A stretch of 64,000 bases of DNA from the NCBI RefSeq assembly GCF_024679095.1, contig NC_066529.1, forward strand, positions 5,042,366 to 5,106,365, in the 5' to 3' direction. Below, piece after piece: positions 25,861-38,522 of this stretch. Under the pieces are notes generated by a model. It made no database searches, was not told the origin of the DNA, and worked only from the letters and a program-made list of their open reading frames with translations. Every line of letters begins with the position of its first letter. Position 1 is the stretch's first letter. The translations under genes were made by a program, and so were the position numbers. Origin of the DNA: Eriocheir sinensis (lineage: Eukaryota; Arthropoda; Malacostraca; Decapoda; Varunidae).

Positions 25861-26913
25861 TTTTATTTTTATTCACTCTCGGGCAGATTTCACACCATGG
25901 ACACGAGGGCCTAGCATGTAAACACACACACACACACGAACACATTCACTGAAAACAAGCACCCACCCACGCATGCAATAGCAATGGGGTTGATGCTCTC
26001 TTTCATGCATACATTGTCGCAGCTACGAAGTGGTTATGTGATCCCGTGGAAATTAAACAAATATCGTCAGACTCTCGAAATGAAGTGGCAGATTTGACGG
26101 GGATTGAACAAAGAGGATACATGAAGTATAACGTATGATGGTGCCACTGAATAAATGAACAGTTCAATGCGTACCCAGCGTCTCCTCTTCCGTCCATTCG
26201 ACCTACAAACCTTGCTGAGCCACCTGCACGTAAAGTATCATCCTCCTCCTCATCATCACCTCGTTATCTTCCCATGCACGCGAGTCAGAGAGCTTCCTAG
26301 TCATCCAAATGAGAGCCCCAACTTATCACGCACTCAACCTCGATTCCTCCTCGTTCACCTGGCTCAGAGACGGTTTATTTTGGTTCTTTGAGTGGTCTTA
26401 TGTCCCTTCCACTCGACCAAAGCCCATAGTGAGTGATACCTAAGTGCGAGATAACCTGATCAAAGCTAACCTAATCTCCTCAGGGTAATCATCTTAGTGT
26501 GCTAAATGACCCCTATAAACGTACAGGTCAGCGAGTTCTTAGTGTGATATATTATGTGGTCTCATCGATGCTTTGTTCTACCGTGCCTGTAAGTAACATA
26601 ACCTATCCGTACCTGACTTACATTTATCTGTTCTTGAATATCATCTAAGTGTTTAATAAAGCCATCATTATCATCATCATCAACAACAACAACAACAACA
26701 ACAAGAAAACAAACAACAAAAGTCCAATAGGAGAGAGAAAACGAAGGAATACAGATGAAAAGAAAACAAACAAAATATACAGCCACGGAACACTCCAAAT
26801 TAAGAAAAGAAAAAAAAGAAAAGAAAAAAAAGAGAAAACGAGGCAATGCTGGGAAATAAAAAAATGTCAAAGTATAACCCTTCAAAATTGTATGTCTTTG
26901 ATCTATTTTATCA
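25861..26913. other. Unique sequence, no gene seen
   Basis: Short (CA)n at 25,922-25,937. A 78-codon plus frame at 26,155 is unrecognised. (ATC)n/(AAC)n triplets lie at 26,664-26,702. 26,800-26,860 is A/G-rich. Confidence 0.45.
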
Positions 26914-27214
26914 AGCATTTCGCGACCAACACACCCACAAATGATAGGGCTTTCGTAGAGATTGCTGGTATTTCCTAGTGTAGTTTTTAGATGGTAGTTT
27001 TTAGATGGTTGTTTTTAGATGGTTGTTTTTAGATGGTTGTTTTTAGATGGTAGTTTTTAGATGGTAGTTTTTAGTGGCAGTTTGACAAGGCCTCTCTTCT
27101 GACCTTTCTTTTGACCACTCTTTATCATTTGTGGGAACAGCGACTAGCGGGCTTTTTATTTCTAAATTTTTTATTACCCTTGAGCTGCTTTCTGTTGTAA
27201 AAAGAAAAAAAAAG
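26914..27214 (+). mobile_element. Dispersed repeat, composite B+A copy with internal minisatellite
   Basis: Starts with GCATTTCG and GGCTTTCGTAG as in the B copies at 42.6 and 51.8 kb. It ends with the A block (GGGAACAGCGACTAGCGGG, T-rich stretch, TTGAGCTGCTTTCTGTTGTAAAAAG) seen at 28.5, 44.7 and 48.2 kb. So A and B are parts of one element. Between them, the 15-bp unit TAGTTTTTAGATGGT repeats about six times (26,978-27,076). Origin unknown: no coding sequence, ends in an A-rich tail, so a non-autonomous retroposon or a LINE 3' end is plausible. Confidence 0.7.
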
Positions 27215-27911
27215 CATCTGCAAGACTCAAGACAACCCGACTAATCTCCTTTGTTATGAGGGTGTAAGCGTCTGCATATACGGACCTTTCTCTCATGTTT
27301 TCTCCATTTTATCCATAACCCAAATACACTTACTTATATGCAACCCGTTTTACCCGCGTTCGCCAACCTGTCCATGGAAGTGACACACACAGCTTGGAAA
27401 TGTCAGAGGACGATCCTATAATATATATGGTGAGTATTTATATCGCTCAATACCTGTCCGCTCGACCCATAACCCTAATTAAGCTACCTATGTCACTCCC
27501 ATTAACCCATCTCCGGCAATCTATCACACCGACACCGGTATGAAGCACGTCCTTTCTGGGATAATTAGGGACTTAATTAAAACGTCTCTCAGCACACTCG
27601 TTGATCCACCTGTCACCCCCATCCCCTAGCCTCAGCCTACCTGCACGGCCTGTTTGTCCCGCCGCCTGTATGGAGCTCACCTGCCCTAATTAGTGATTTA
27701 AAAAAGAGGTAAATTAAAAGTCACCTGATAATGAGTCACGTGACTTCTCTAATGACGTAAATCCTACAAACTGTTATTCAGAATTCCATTTCGGTCACAA
27801 TTACTGTCTTTCTCCGAACTAGATTTGATCATTCCATTTATGTACATTTTCCGACTTTCATTATTACAGAGGCATCATAAAAGAGCTTCAATTAAATACA
27901 GACGCAATATA
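27215..27911. other. Unique sequence rich in homeobox- and E-box-like motifs
   Basis: ATAATTAGG, ACTTAATTAAAA, CCTAATTAGTG and TAAATTAAAA occur between 27,470 and 27,720, with CACCTGTC. A perfect 12-bp palindrome AGTCACGTGACT lies at 27,734-27,745 and includes a CACGTG E-box. Suggestive of an enhancer only. Confidence 0.35.
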
Positions 27912-28300
27912 ATCGGGGAGGCGGTGGCTGAGTCGTCAGAGTAACGGCCCCGTGTTCAGGAGGACGCGAGTTCAATCCCCGCCCGGTGCCACCAAGCTGG
28001 GATTTTTCAGCCGCCGCCGAGTGGCTTAAAACTACCCACATGCTGTCCAGAAGACCACCTATCAACCCGGACTCTAGATTCTAGGATCAAAGATGAGCTC
28101 TGGGAGGGCAGCATGAGCCAATGCAAGATGGCGCCACTATAAACACTCGCCTGCGCCAGAACAGGCTGGGCCGACCATCAGGACCCACCGGAAAGAAGCC
28201 TTGGACCGACCATCAGGATCCACCGGAAAGAAGCCTACCGGCGCAATAGGCCGCAATGTAAAAAAAAAAAAAATAATAATAATAATAATAATAATAATAA
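27912..28300 (+). mobile_element. tRNA-derived SINE (plus strand)
   Basis: A box TGGCTGAGTCG (27925-27935) and B box GAGTTCAATCC (27968-27978) lie 33 bp apart in a tRNA-like head. A body of about 270 bp follows and ends in an A13 tail (from about 28,259) running into (AAT)n to 28,300. Inside the body a roughly 32-bp segment containing GACCGACCATCAGGA-like sequence and CCACCGGAAAGAAGCC is tandemly duplicated (about 28,168-28,199 and 28,204-28,236). The tRNA part lacks a complete cloverleaf. Flanking duplications are not evident. Transcription from the internal promoter and mobilisation by a LINE are inferred from the class. Confidence 0.85.
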
Positions 28301-28413
28301 GGGTTTTTATAAATAGAAGCAGCAAGTTGTGTTTTTTTATATATATGGGACCAGCTTTATGCATGTTTTTTTGGGTTGGTCCTTGGTTAGTCTCCTTAAC
28401 GATAAAACACACA

Positions 28414-28466
28414 GATAGATAGATAGGTAGGTAGGTACATAGATAGATATAGATAGATAGATAGAC
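28414..28466. repeat. (GATA)n/(GGTA)n microsatellite
   Basis: GATA units interrupted by GGTA and CATA. Confidence 0.92.
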
Positions 28467-28484
28467 AAAAAATAAATACGAATA

Positions 28485-28606
28485 GACCCCCCTTTCCGGC
28501 CACCTCTACGGATTCTTTACAGGAGCAGCGAGTAGCGGGCTTTTTTTTTTATTATTGTTTCCTTTTTCTTGTGCCCTTGTGCTGTCTCCTTTGCTGTAAA
28601 AAAAAG
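28485..28606 (+). mobile_element. Dispersed repeat A, copy 2
   Basis: Contains GGCCACCTCTACGGATTCTT, AGCAGCGAGTAGCGGGC, a T-rich stretch with ATTATTGTTTCC, TTGTGCTGTCTCCTTTGCTG and a terminal A8. Same strand as the three other copies. No coding potential; looks like the 3' part of a retroposon. Confidence 0.8.
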
Positions 28607-28879
28607 ACTAGTAGAAAATAGACAATCTCTTACGCATAATCCAAACCTCTCCTTCCGTTCATCATAATTAACCAAACCCAGCGCTGTACGTTTTTCCTCC
28701 TTTACTGCCTTTCCTTACTCCGACCTGTTCATTAATGAAAACCTTATTAACCAAGCCCTCCAATACGATAGCGCAATAACTTCTTCCACGTAACGCGAAC
28801 CTTTCCGGCCGTGCCTCTTAATTATTCTTCCGCCATCTCCTACGCGGCACATCTTCCCTGCTTTCTTTCGTTTTTTCGT
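28607..28879. other. Unique sequence, no gene seen
   Basis: Nothing recognised. Confidence 0.4.
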
Positions 28880-29225
28880 TATTTTTTTCTTTTTTCCTTC
28901 CTTCTTTCATTATTTCTTTCTTTATGCATACTTGTTTCCTTATTTCTCTCCTTACTTTTTTCATATATACCTATCTTCTTTCTTTCCTTATTCTTTCTTC
29001 TTTCATTGTTTCTTTCTTTATGCATTCTTCTTTCCTTATTTTTCTCCTTACTTTTTTCATATATATCTTCTTTCTTTCCTTGTTCTTTCTTCTTTCATTA
29101 TTTCTTTCTTTATGCATTCTTCTTTCCTTATTTTTCTCCTTACTTCTTTCCATATTTATCTTCTTTCTTTCCTTATTCTTTCTTCTTTTCTTATTTGTTT
29201 TCCATATTGCTTTTCTTATTTCTTT
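28880..29225. repeat. Tandem repeat, unit 92-96 bp, pyrimidine-rich
   Basis: TTTATGCAT recurs at 28921, 29017 and 29109, each followed by TTTCCTTATTTYTCTCCTTAC and a CATATWTA motif; a fourth copy decays by 29,225. Open frames here are Phe/Leu/Ser polymers. Confidence 0.85.
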
Positions 29226-29321
29226 CTTATGTCGTCGTCTTTCTCACCCTGATCTGTTGTTCCTTTACCAACTTGTTATTAGGGAGAACTTCATTACGGT
29301 CTCCTCACTCACTCACCTCCC

Positions 29322-29572
29322 CTTCATAACGCGAACCTTGAAGTGTCCTCAGGTTTTTGGAATATGAGAAGATGAAGACAGTGGTTAGTCCTCTTCCTCT
29401 TCATAACGCGAACATTGAAGTCTCCTCAGGTTTTTGGAATATGAGAAGATGAAGACAGTGGTTAGTCCTCTTCCTCTTCCTCTCTCTTCCTTTTCCTCCC
29501 CTTTATAACCCGAACCTTTAAGTCTCCTCAGGTTTTTTGGAATAGGAGAGAATGAAGACGATTCTTACTCCT
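29322..29572. repeat. Three-copy tandem repeat, unit 77-102 bp
   Basis: Copies at 29331, 29408 and about 29,510 share ATAACSCGAAC, TCTCCTCAGGTTTTTGGAAT and GAATGAAGAC/GATGAAGAC. The first two are nearly identical; the spacing to the third is longer because of extra TCTTCC units. Confidence 0.88.
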
Positions 29573-29954
29573 CTCTACAGCCTTCAAAAAAGAGAACCGA
29601 ATACCGAACTTCCTTTTCCGACACCGTAAACTCAATGAAGATGCAATACACACAACACTCGAGGTTTAGAAAGCGTAAGAAACGACGATCGAGAACCGCA
29701 GAAGCACAAAAAAAAAAAGTAAAAAGACAAGCAGAGGAAGGCGTTGGAAAATCTACCTCCCCGTCCCTGAAGGAAATAAATTAAACCGAACTTAATCGCC
29801 ATCAATATCTCGCGCTGTACATCCTCGACCGTCTCCCGCGCTCTGACCTGCTTCACCTGTCTGCCTGTCTGTCTGTCTGTCTGTCTGCCTCGTTCCCTTA
29901 ATGGATGAAGAGGCGATGTGTCTAATGAGGTGCTTGAGGGAAAGACGTCAATCA
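29573..29954. other. Unique sequence with (TCTG)n
   Basis: (TCTG)n at about 29,857-29,890; otherwise nothing recognised. Confidence 0.45.
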
Positions 29955-30200
29955 GGCAGGAGGAGGAGGAGGAGGAAGAGGAGGAGGATGACGAGATGGA
30001 GAGGGTGGAAATGAAGGAGGTAGATCAGGAGGAGGACGATGAGAAGGTGGAGGAGGAGGTAGAAGACGAGTAGAAGGTATAAGAAAAGGAGGAGATAGAG
30101 AAAATGAAGAAGAGGAACAAGAACACGAAGACGAAGACGAAGGCAACGATGACGACGAAGAAGAAGACGAGACAAAGGCGAAGAAGAGAAGTAAGAACGA
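29955..30200. repeat. (GGA)/(GAA)/(GAC)-rich purine tract
   Basis: Imperfect triplet runs, mostly GGA then GAC/GAA. Confidence 0.7.
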
Positions 30201-30329
30201 CGCAAACAACAAAGAATAACAAGAAGTGGTATGAGGGAAGGAGGAGGCGGGGGTCGTGTAATAACAGACGGGGAAGTAAATGAAATAAAGAACCCGGTAT
30301 TTTTAGTGGAGTAGGAGAATGAATGAATA

Positions 30330-30905
30330 AATGAAGGAAGGGAGGAAGGGAGAAAGAAATAAGAAAGGAAATAAGTAAGTAAGTCAGTAAGGAAGGAAGG
30401 AAGGAAGAAAGGAAGGGAGGAAGGAAGGAAAAGAGAAATAAGAAAGGAAATAAGGAAGGAAGGAAGGAAGGAAGGAAGAAAGAAATAAGAAAGGAAATAA
30501 AGAAGTAAGTAAGTAAGTAAGGAAGGAAGGAAGGAAGGATGGAAGGAAGGAAGGAAGGAAGAAAGAAATAAGAAAAGAAATAAGTAAGTAAGGAAGGAAG
30601 GAAGGATGGAAGGAAGGAAGGAAGGAAGGATGAAAGAAATAAGAAAGGAAATAAGTAAGTAAGTAAGGAAGGAAGGAAGGAAGGAAGGATGGGAGGAAGG
30701 AAGGAAGGAAGGAAGGATGGGAGGAAGGAAGGAAGGAAGGAAGGAAGAAAGAAATATGAAAGGAAATAACGAAGTAAGTAAGTAAGGAAGGAAGGAAGGA
30801 AGGGAGGAAGGAAGAAAGAAATATGAAAGGAAATAACGAGGTAAGTAAGGAAAGAAGGAAGGATGGATGGAAAGAAGGAAGGAAGGAAGGAGGGAAGGAG
30901 ACAGA
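30330..30905. repeat. (GGAA)n array with higher-order structure
   Basis: GGAA tetranucleotides broken at regular points by GAAAGAAATAAGAAAGGAAA and (GTAA)n segments, so the array has a repeating block of roughly 60-120 bp. The minus strand encodes Leu/Pro/Ser/Phe repeats of more than 300 codons in two frames, which are artefacts. Confidence 0.9.
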
Positions 30906-31191
30906 TGCGTATTGAAGTAACGAGACATTCCAAAACCAATTAAGCGCGTTATGTCACCCTCGACTTCTAAACTTTTGCCGCTCGAGGTAGGTTTTAATTT
31001 TTCATCGTGTTCTTTGAGCCTGGTAAGGAGGGAGCTGATTGTAATGGGTTTGTGTGCGCTAGGCCTAGTTTCGTGTGGCCCGTTGTGTTTGTTTGTTTGT
31101 CTGTTTGTTTATGAGTGCGTGGGGGGGGGTGCTTTGTAGATTCGATGGTCTATTTGTGAGTAGTGTGACTATGACAACAAATAAACAAATC
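30906..31191. other. Unique sequence, no gene seen
   Basis: Nothing recognised; a G9 run lies near 31,122. Confidence 0.4.
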
Positions 31192-31297
<106 letters not shown>

Positions 31298-31354
31298 TAC
31301 GGGAAAGATTCAAAGCATGGAATATGGAGGAGGAAGAAGAAACTGCAGGAATAC

Positions 31355-31560
31355 CATCACAATCACCACAACCACCATCACCACCACCTACACCACCACT
31401 ATCACCACCACCACCACCTACTCTATCACCAACAACTTCAACTTCCTAACACCACAACCCCATCAGGATCCTCACAAAACATCCCAGATCACCACCCAAA
31501 CCCAACGATCCACATCACCACTACCGCCACCACCATCACCACCACCACCACCACCACCAG
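31355..31560. repeat. (ACC)n-rich triplet tract
   Basis: ACC/ATC/ACA triplets in three patches, interrupted by A/C-rich unique sequence. Confidence 0.75.
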
Positions 31561-31689
31561 TATGAGACGTGAACATATATAAAACGGCTTCACATTTTCC
31601 TCGTCACCCTGAAATCTGCGGGGCCTTCAGAGCGCCAGATTTCCCTTCAGCTCCTCTTGGAAACGGAAAGGAGAGATTCCCTTGAAACT
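31561..31689. other. Unique spacer
   Basis: Balanced composition with no recognised feature. Confidence 0.4.
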
Positions 31690-32090
31690 TTTAATATATA
31701 CACTGAAATATAAAACGCCCATTTCTCACCTCATTTATCATGCTTCTTTTTCTTTATTTACTTGTATATTAAAGCACAAAGCGACTATTTCCCACCTCAT
31801 CTATTATGCTTCCTTCTCATTATTTATTTGTATATTAAATTTCAAAGGGACCATTTCTCACCTCGTTTAATATGCTTCCTTTTCTTTATTTACTTGTATA
31901 TTAAAGCACAAAGCGACTGTTTCCCACCTCCTTCATTATGCTTTCTTTTCCTATTTTTTTTTCGTCTATTAAAATACAGAGGCGATCATTTCCCACGCCA
32001 TCTACTTTGTGACATTTTCTTTATTCACTTATATATTAAAACACGAGTGACATTTCTAGCCACATCGATTTTATTATTTTTTCCTCAATT
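31690..32090. repeat. Tandem repeat, unit 66-68 bp, about 6 copies
   Basis: TGTATATTAAA or equivalents recur at about 31,697, 31,763, 31,829, 31,895, 31,963 and 32,029. Each unit also has CAAAGCGAC-like and TTTCYCACCTC motifs and ATTATGCTT. The unit is 22 codons, so the first three copies stay open as a 22-residue peptide repeat. Later copies are frameshifted, which argues against coding. More diverged relatives appear near 32,440 and 32,770. Confidence 0.88.
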
Positions 32091-33060
32091 CATTTCTTTC
32101 TTTTTTTTCTAGGCAGGTTTATCCATCTTAATTTCCGTTTTTTTTTCCTGTAAATGTTTCTTCGTTTTGCCACCTTTACCCATGTCCTGAATTTCACCTT
32201 CCGATAGGCCCTTCTCTCACCATTTTATTTATTATTTTATTAGATATTCATTAACTTCATCTGGTCACCCCAACGTTAGTCTTCCTCTCACCGTTCACTG
32301 CTTATGGCTCTTCCCACTCTCTCTTTATCTATTCTCATAACGTTTTCGCATTATTTCATTTGGATATAAGTAATTCTACCGAGGTACTTGCCTATATTTT
32401 TACATACCTGTATTTACTTATAACGATCAGGGGAGTCGAACGTTGGATATAAATTCACGTTAAAACACAGAGCGATCACTTGTCAGCCACTACTTTCGTT
32501 TTCCTTTTCCATTTGTTCATTTATTTAACGGTTTGTGAATATATCTGCTGCACGCATTTTTATTTAACTTACTCAAACAGGAATAAACTCGCTTAAACTG
32601 CTCTCTGAATTTACGTTCCGACAGGTAAAAAAAAATCAGTTGCCATCCTGAATTTTGTTTCCTTTACTCGCGTTTATATGTATTTGTGAATTTATCCGCT
32701 TATCTGCATTTATTCGCTTATTCCAAACAAAACAAAAAAAACATTCACTCAACACTTTTCTTGTAAGTTGGATGAAAACTCAGAGGATCAGATCTCGTCC
32801 ATTCTCTTTAAAATCTATTGCTTTCTAAATTCGTATCTACCTATGTTAAATTGCTAGGTACTTTATTTCCTTATCTATATCAATTTACGTATTCCAAATA
32901 AAAAGGAGAGATATTCCCTTTAGTTTTTACCACCTTCCGTGAAAATGGCTAAGCGAACAGTTCTCACCCTCCTTATATTTTCGTTTTGACATATGCAAGT
33001 AGATATATTCACACGCTTATGAAATCGTGGTTTTACTGACAATTATCGTACTCAAGTCTA
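32091..33060. other. AT-rich unique sequence
   Basis: Apart from two diverged relatives of the 66-bp unit, nothing recognised. Confidence 0.45.
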
Positions 33061-34149
33061 TTTCGAATCAAAGCGAGACAGAAGGTAAAACAGCGGTACG
33101 AGGAAAGGAAGGAGAGAGCGAATTAGTGGAAATGCAGAGGAGAGTGATGGAAAATGGTAAAGATAAGAGGGAATAAAGAAATGCTGGTAGAGGGAGGGAA
33201 GTTCAAGGCGGATTGGGGCGTTATGGGAGAGAGGATTACAGGGAGTGGGGGAATGGACGTAGCGAGGGAGTGGAGGAATGGGGAGAGATAGAGAGATAGT
33301 GAGAGAATATAGAGATGAGTGGAGGTGGTTGTGGAGGTAATTGTGGAGGAGATGGAGGAGGAGAGGAGAATTAGGGAGAAAGTAGTGCATGGAGGGAGAA
33401 GAGAGAGGATGGCTATAGGACAAAAGAGAAGTAGGAAAATGAAGATTGGTAGAGGAAGAAATTGAGGGAGAAAGGGGCGAAATAGGGCATGGAAGAAGAG
33501 AGAGGGGAGAAGGATGGGGAGGGAGGGGAGGCTAAAATAATGGGAGAATAATCTGTAGCAATATGAAATAGATGAGAAGAGAAAACAACGAGATGAGAGA
33601 ACGTGAACAAAAGACAAAAGAAAGAAAAAAATAAGAAAAAATAAAAGAGCAGCGAAGGAGGAGGAGGAGGAGGAGGAGGATGAAAAGGAGGGTTGCATGA
33701 AGTAAAACGATGGAGTTAATACACAGATAACACTGAGAAAATAAATACAAAAACGTGATTGATGGCTTGGACGGAAGCTCAGAGAAGAAGAAAGGGATGA
33801 GAAAAAGCCGGTGACAAAAATAGGAAACACTAAATAAACAGAAAAACAAGACGAATCAGAGAGAGGAAAGAAAGAGAAAAAAAAGAGCAGAATAGGAGGA
33901 TGGCGCAGGAGAGGAAAAAAAGGTTGAAAAATATAATAAAGTGACTATTTATAATACCCCAGAAGCAGAACGAAAAATTTACGGATGAAAATATGGAGAA
34001 AAAAATGTCAGGATGAAGTGAAAGAGATCTAAGGAATGGAAAAATAAGCGACGAATATAACCCGGCTATTCCTACATGCATAAACGGGTGGATGGAGGTA
34101 GACAAAAAAAAGAAAATGGCGAGGTATGACAGAATGGGGGAGGAGGAGG
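33061..34149. other. Purine-rich plus-strand tract
   Basis: A/G-dominated with (GGA)n at 33,655-33,680. Minus-strand Ser/Phe/Leu-rich frames up to 235 codons are compositional. Confidence 0.55.
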
Positions 34150-34480
34150 AGATGATAGAAGTGGAGATCAGTGAGGTGGAGAAAAGAATGAAGTAGAGAA
34201 TATGAGCACGGTGGAGATGAGTGGGATGGAGATGATCAATGAGTTAGAAAAATGAGTGAAGTGGAGGAGATGAGTAGAGTGAAGATGAGTGACGTGGAGG
34301 AGATGAGTAAGATGGAGAGGTGTGAGGTAGAAGAGATGAGTGATGTGGAAGAAAAAAATAAAGTAAGATGAATAATGTGGAAGAGGAGCGTGATGGAGAT
34401 GATTGATGAGGAAGAAATGAGTGTAACGGAGGAGATGAGTAATGTGGAAAGATGGGTGAGGAGATGGATGAGTGGGGTGA
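34150..34480. repeat. Degenerate short minisatellite (GATGAGTG-GGTGGAG)
   Basis: GATGAGT followed by variants of GAAGTGGAGGA recurs every 15-24 bp many times. Period is irregular and units are diverged. Confidence 0.7.
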
Positions 34481-35799
<1,319 letters not shown>

Positions 35800-36520
35800 A
35801 CTTTTTGGAACTGGAGACGACGTTAACTGGGCGTGGAACAATACGATGCCCGTTTACTTGTTTTACATTTGTGGTGGTTTACTGAACTGAGGCAAACCGA
35901 CGTTATGTATGCAGGTCTTCCTTTAAAATCTGGCTCTCCTAAACGTAATACAGGTGCAGAAATTAACTGAGTGTGGTTTAATATACATGGAGACAGACTG
36001 GAATTACGTATATATTATCTTTGAAAAAATGGCTCTTTGAAATTGGATGCGGCGTTAGCTGGGTCCGGATTAATACATGGAAATAGACTGACATTATGTA
36101 TATATATTGTATTAGAAAATGGCTATTTGACACTGGATGCGGCGTTAGCTGGGTCCGGATTAATACATGGAAATAGACTGACATTATGTATATATATTAT
36201 TGTATTAAAAAATGGCTATTTGACACTGGATGCGACGTTAGCTGGGTCCGGATTAATACATGGAAATAGACTGACATTATGTATATATATTGTATTAGAA
36301 AATGGCTATTTGACACTGGATGCGACGTTAGCAGGGTCTGGAGTAATACATGAAAATAGACAGACTGGCATCATGTATATCTTACCTTAAAAAATGGCTC
36401 TTTGACACTTGATGTGGCACTAACTAGGCGTGTATAATACGTGCATGGAGACAGGCTATAATTTTATACATGTTGCCTTAAATAACGGATCCTTGAATCT
36501 GGGTGCTGCGGTAACTATAG
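35800..36520 (+). repeat. Satellite-like tandem repeat, unit 90-93 bp
   Basis: The anchor GGATGCGRCGTTAGC lies at 36045, 36135, 36228 and 36318, with diverged forms at 36410 and 36502 (spacings 90, 93, 90, 92, 92). Older copies occur near 35,955 and 35,813. Units also share GGGTCCGGATTAATACATGG, AAATAGACTGACATTATG and a TATATATATTGTATTA stretch. The central four are nearly identical and the outer ones decay, a typical sign of unequal exchange. A 117-codon frame across the core is a by-product of units mostly divisible by three. Confidence 0.93.
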
Positions 36521-36625
36521 AGGTAAGAGGTAAAGTTGCGGTCTACGCTATAGCTGCGCGTGGCCTCAGTGCTCACTGGGGAAACCTGCGGATGGTAAAC
36601 TGTGGTAAACTGTTAACTAAGGACG
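36521..36625. repeat. Fragment related to the 4.0-kb SINE body
   Basis: CTATAGCTGCGCGTGGCC with AGTGCTC matches 4047-4081 in plus orientation. The next segment, GGGGAAACCTGCGGATGGTAAACTGTGG-like, instead matches the opposite strand of about 4,150-4,180. The fragment is therefore rearranged. It abuts the 90-bp satellite. Confidence 0.5.
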
Positions 36626-37550
<925 letters not shown>

Positions 37551-38522
37551 TGGCTTAGTGGTAGGAAGCAGAGAGTACAAATCAATGGTAAAAAATCTGA
37601 ATGGGGTAGTGTTATGAGTGGTGTCCCACAAGGGTCGGTGCTGGGTCCTCTGCTTTTTATTATTTACATCAATGACTTGGACACAGGAATCAGTAGTGAC
37701 GTCAGCAAGTTCGCAGATGATACCAAGATCGGTAGAGTAATCCAATCAGACAGGGACGCTAGCGTTCTCCAGGATGAGCTTGACAGACTATATGATTGGG
37801 CGGGGAAGTGGCAGATGGAATTCAATGTCGGGAAGTATAGCATTCTGGGTGTAGGTAGGAATAACCCCTCACACAATTACTCCTTAAATGGCACTCCTCT
37901 AAGCAGGTCTGGGCGTGAGAGAGACTTAGGAGTCCTAGTGAGCGCTGACCTCCGTCCTAGGGCTCAATGCATTCAGGCTAAAAATCGGGCAAACAGAGTA
38001 CTTGGTTTCATCTCAAGAAGCGTAAGCAATAGGAGCGCTGAAGTCATCCTCAAGCTTTACTTAGCATTAGTTAAACCTCATCTCGATTATGCAGTTCAGT
38101 TCTGGTCCCCCTACTATAGAATGGATATCAAAATGTTAGAATCTGTACAGAGGAGGATGACAAAGATGATTCAGGGGGTGAGAGACTTGCCTTATGAAGA
38201 CAGGCTGAAACAGTTAAATCTACACTCTCTAGAAAGGCAAAGGTTGCGAGGAGACTTGATCTAAGTCTATAAATGGATGAAAGGCTTTAATAAAGGGGAT
38301 GTCAATAAGATTTTGATAGTAAAAGAGCCAGGTAGGACGCGTAGCAATGGTTTTAAGTAAGACAAATTCAGATTTAACAAAGACATAGGCAAGAATTGGT
38401 TCACCAATAGAGTGGTGGACGAATGGAACAGGCTTGGGAGTCATGTTGTGGGTGCCAATACCGTAGATACATTCAAGAAGAGGTTAGATAAAGCCATGGA
38501 TGGTGAGGTAAGGTGGGGTTGA
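37551..38522 (+). pseudogene. Reverse transcriptase fragment (CR1/Jockey-like), inactive
   Basis: The frame opens at 37,551 after a TAG at 37,548-37,550 with WLSGRKQRV, then contains the GVPQGS motif (from 37,620) and INDL. The catalytic box FADD is at 37,710-37,721. A thumb-like region rich in YLALVKPHLDYAVQFWSP and a C-terminal VVDEWNRL segment follow. This is about 320 codons of a protein normally near 900, with RT blocks upstream of the palm centre lost. Two in-frame stops, TAA at 38,262-38,264 and TAA at 38,358-38,360, interrupt the frame before the apparent natural TGA at 38,520-38,522. No frameshift is seen, so decay is moderate. A 216-residue uninterrupted stretch starts at the Met at 37,614, but that Met is internal. 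Confidence 0.9.

Noticed and set aside
29948..30928. 326- and 304-codon Leu/Pro/Ser/Phe-rich minus frames
   Set aside because: Two overlapping phases are open at once because the GGAA array lacks stop codons on that strand.
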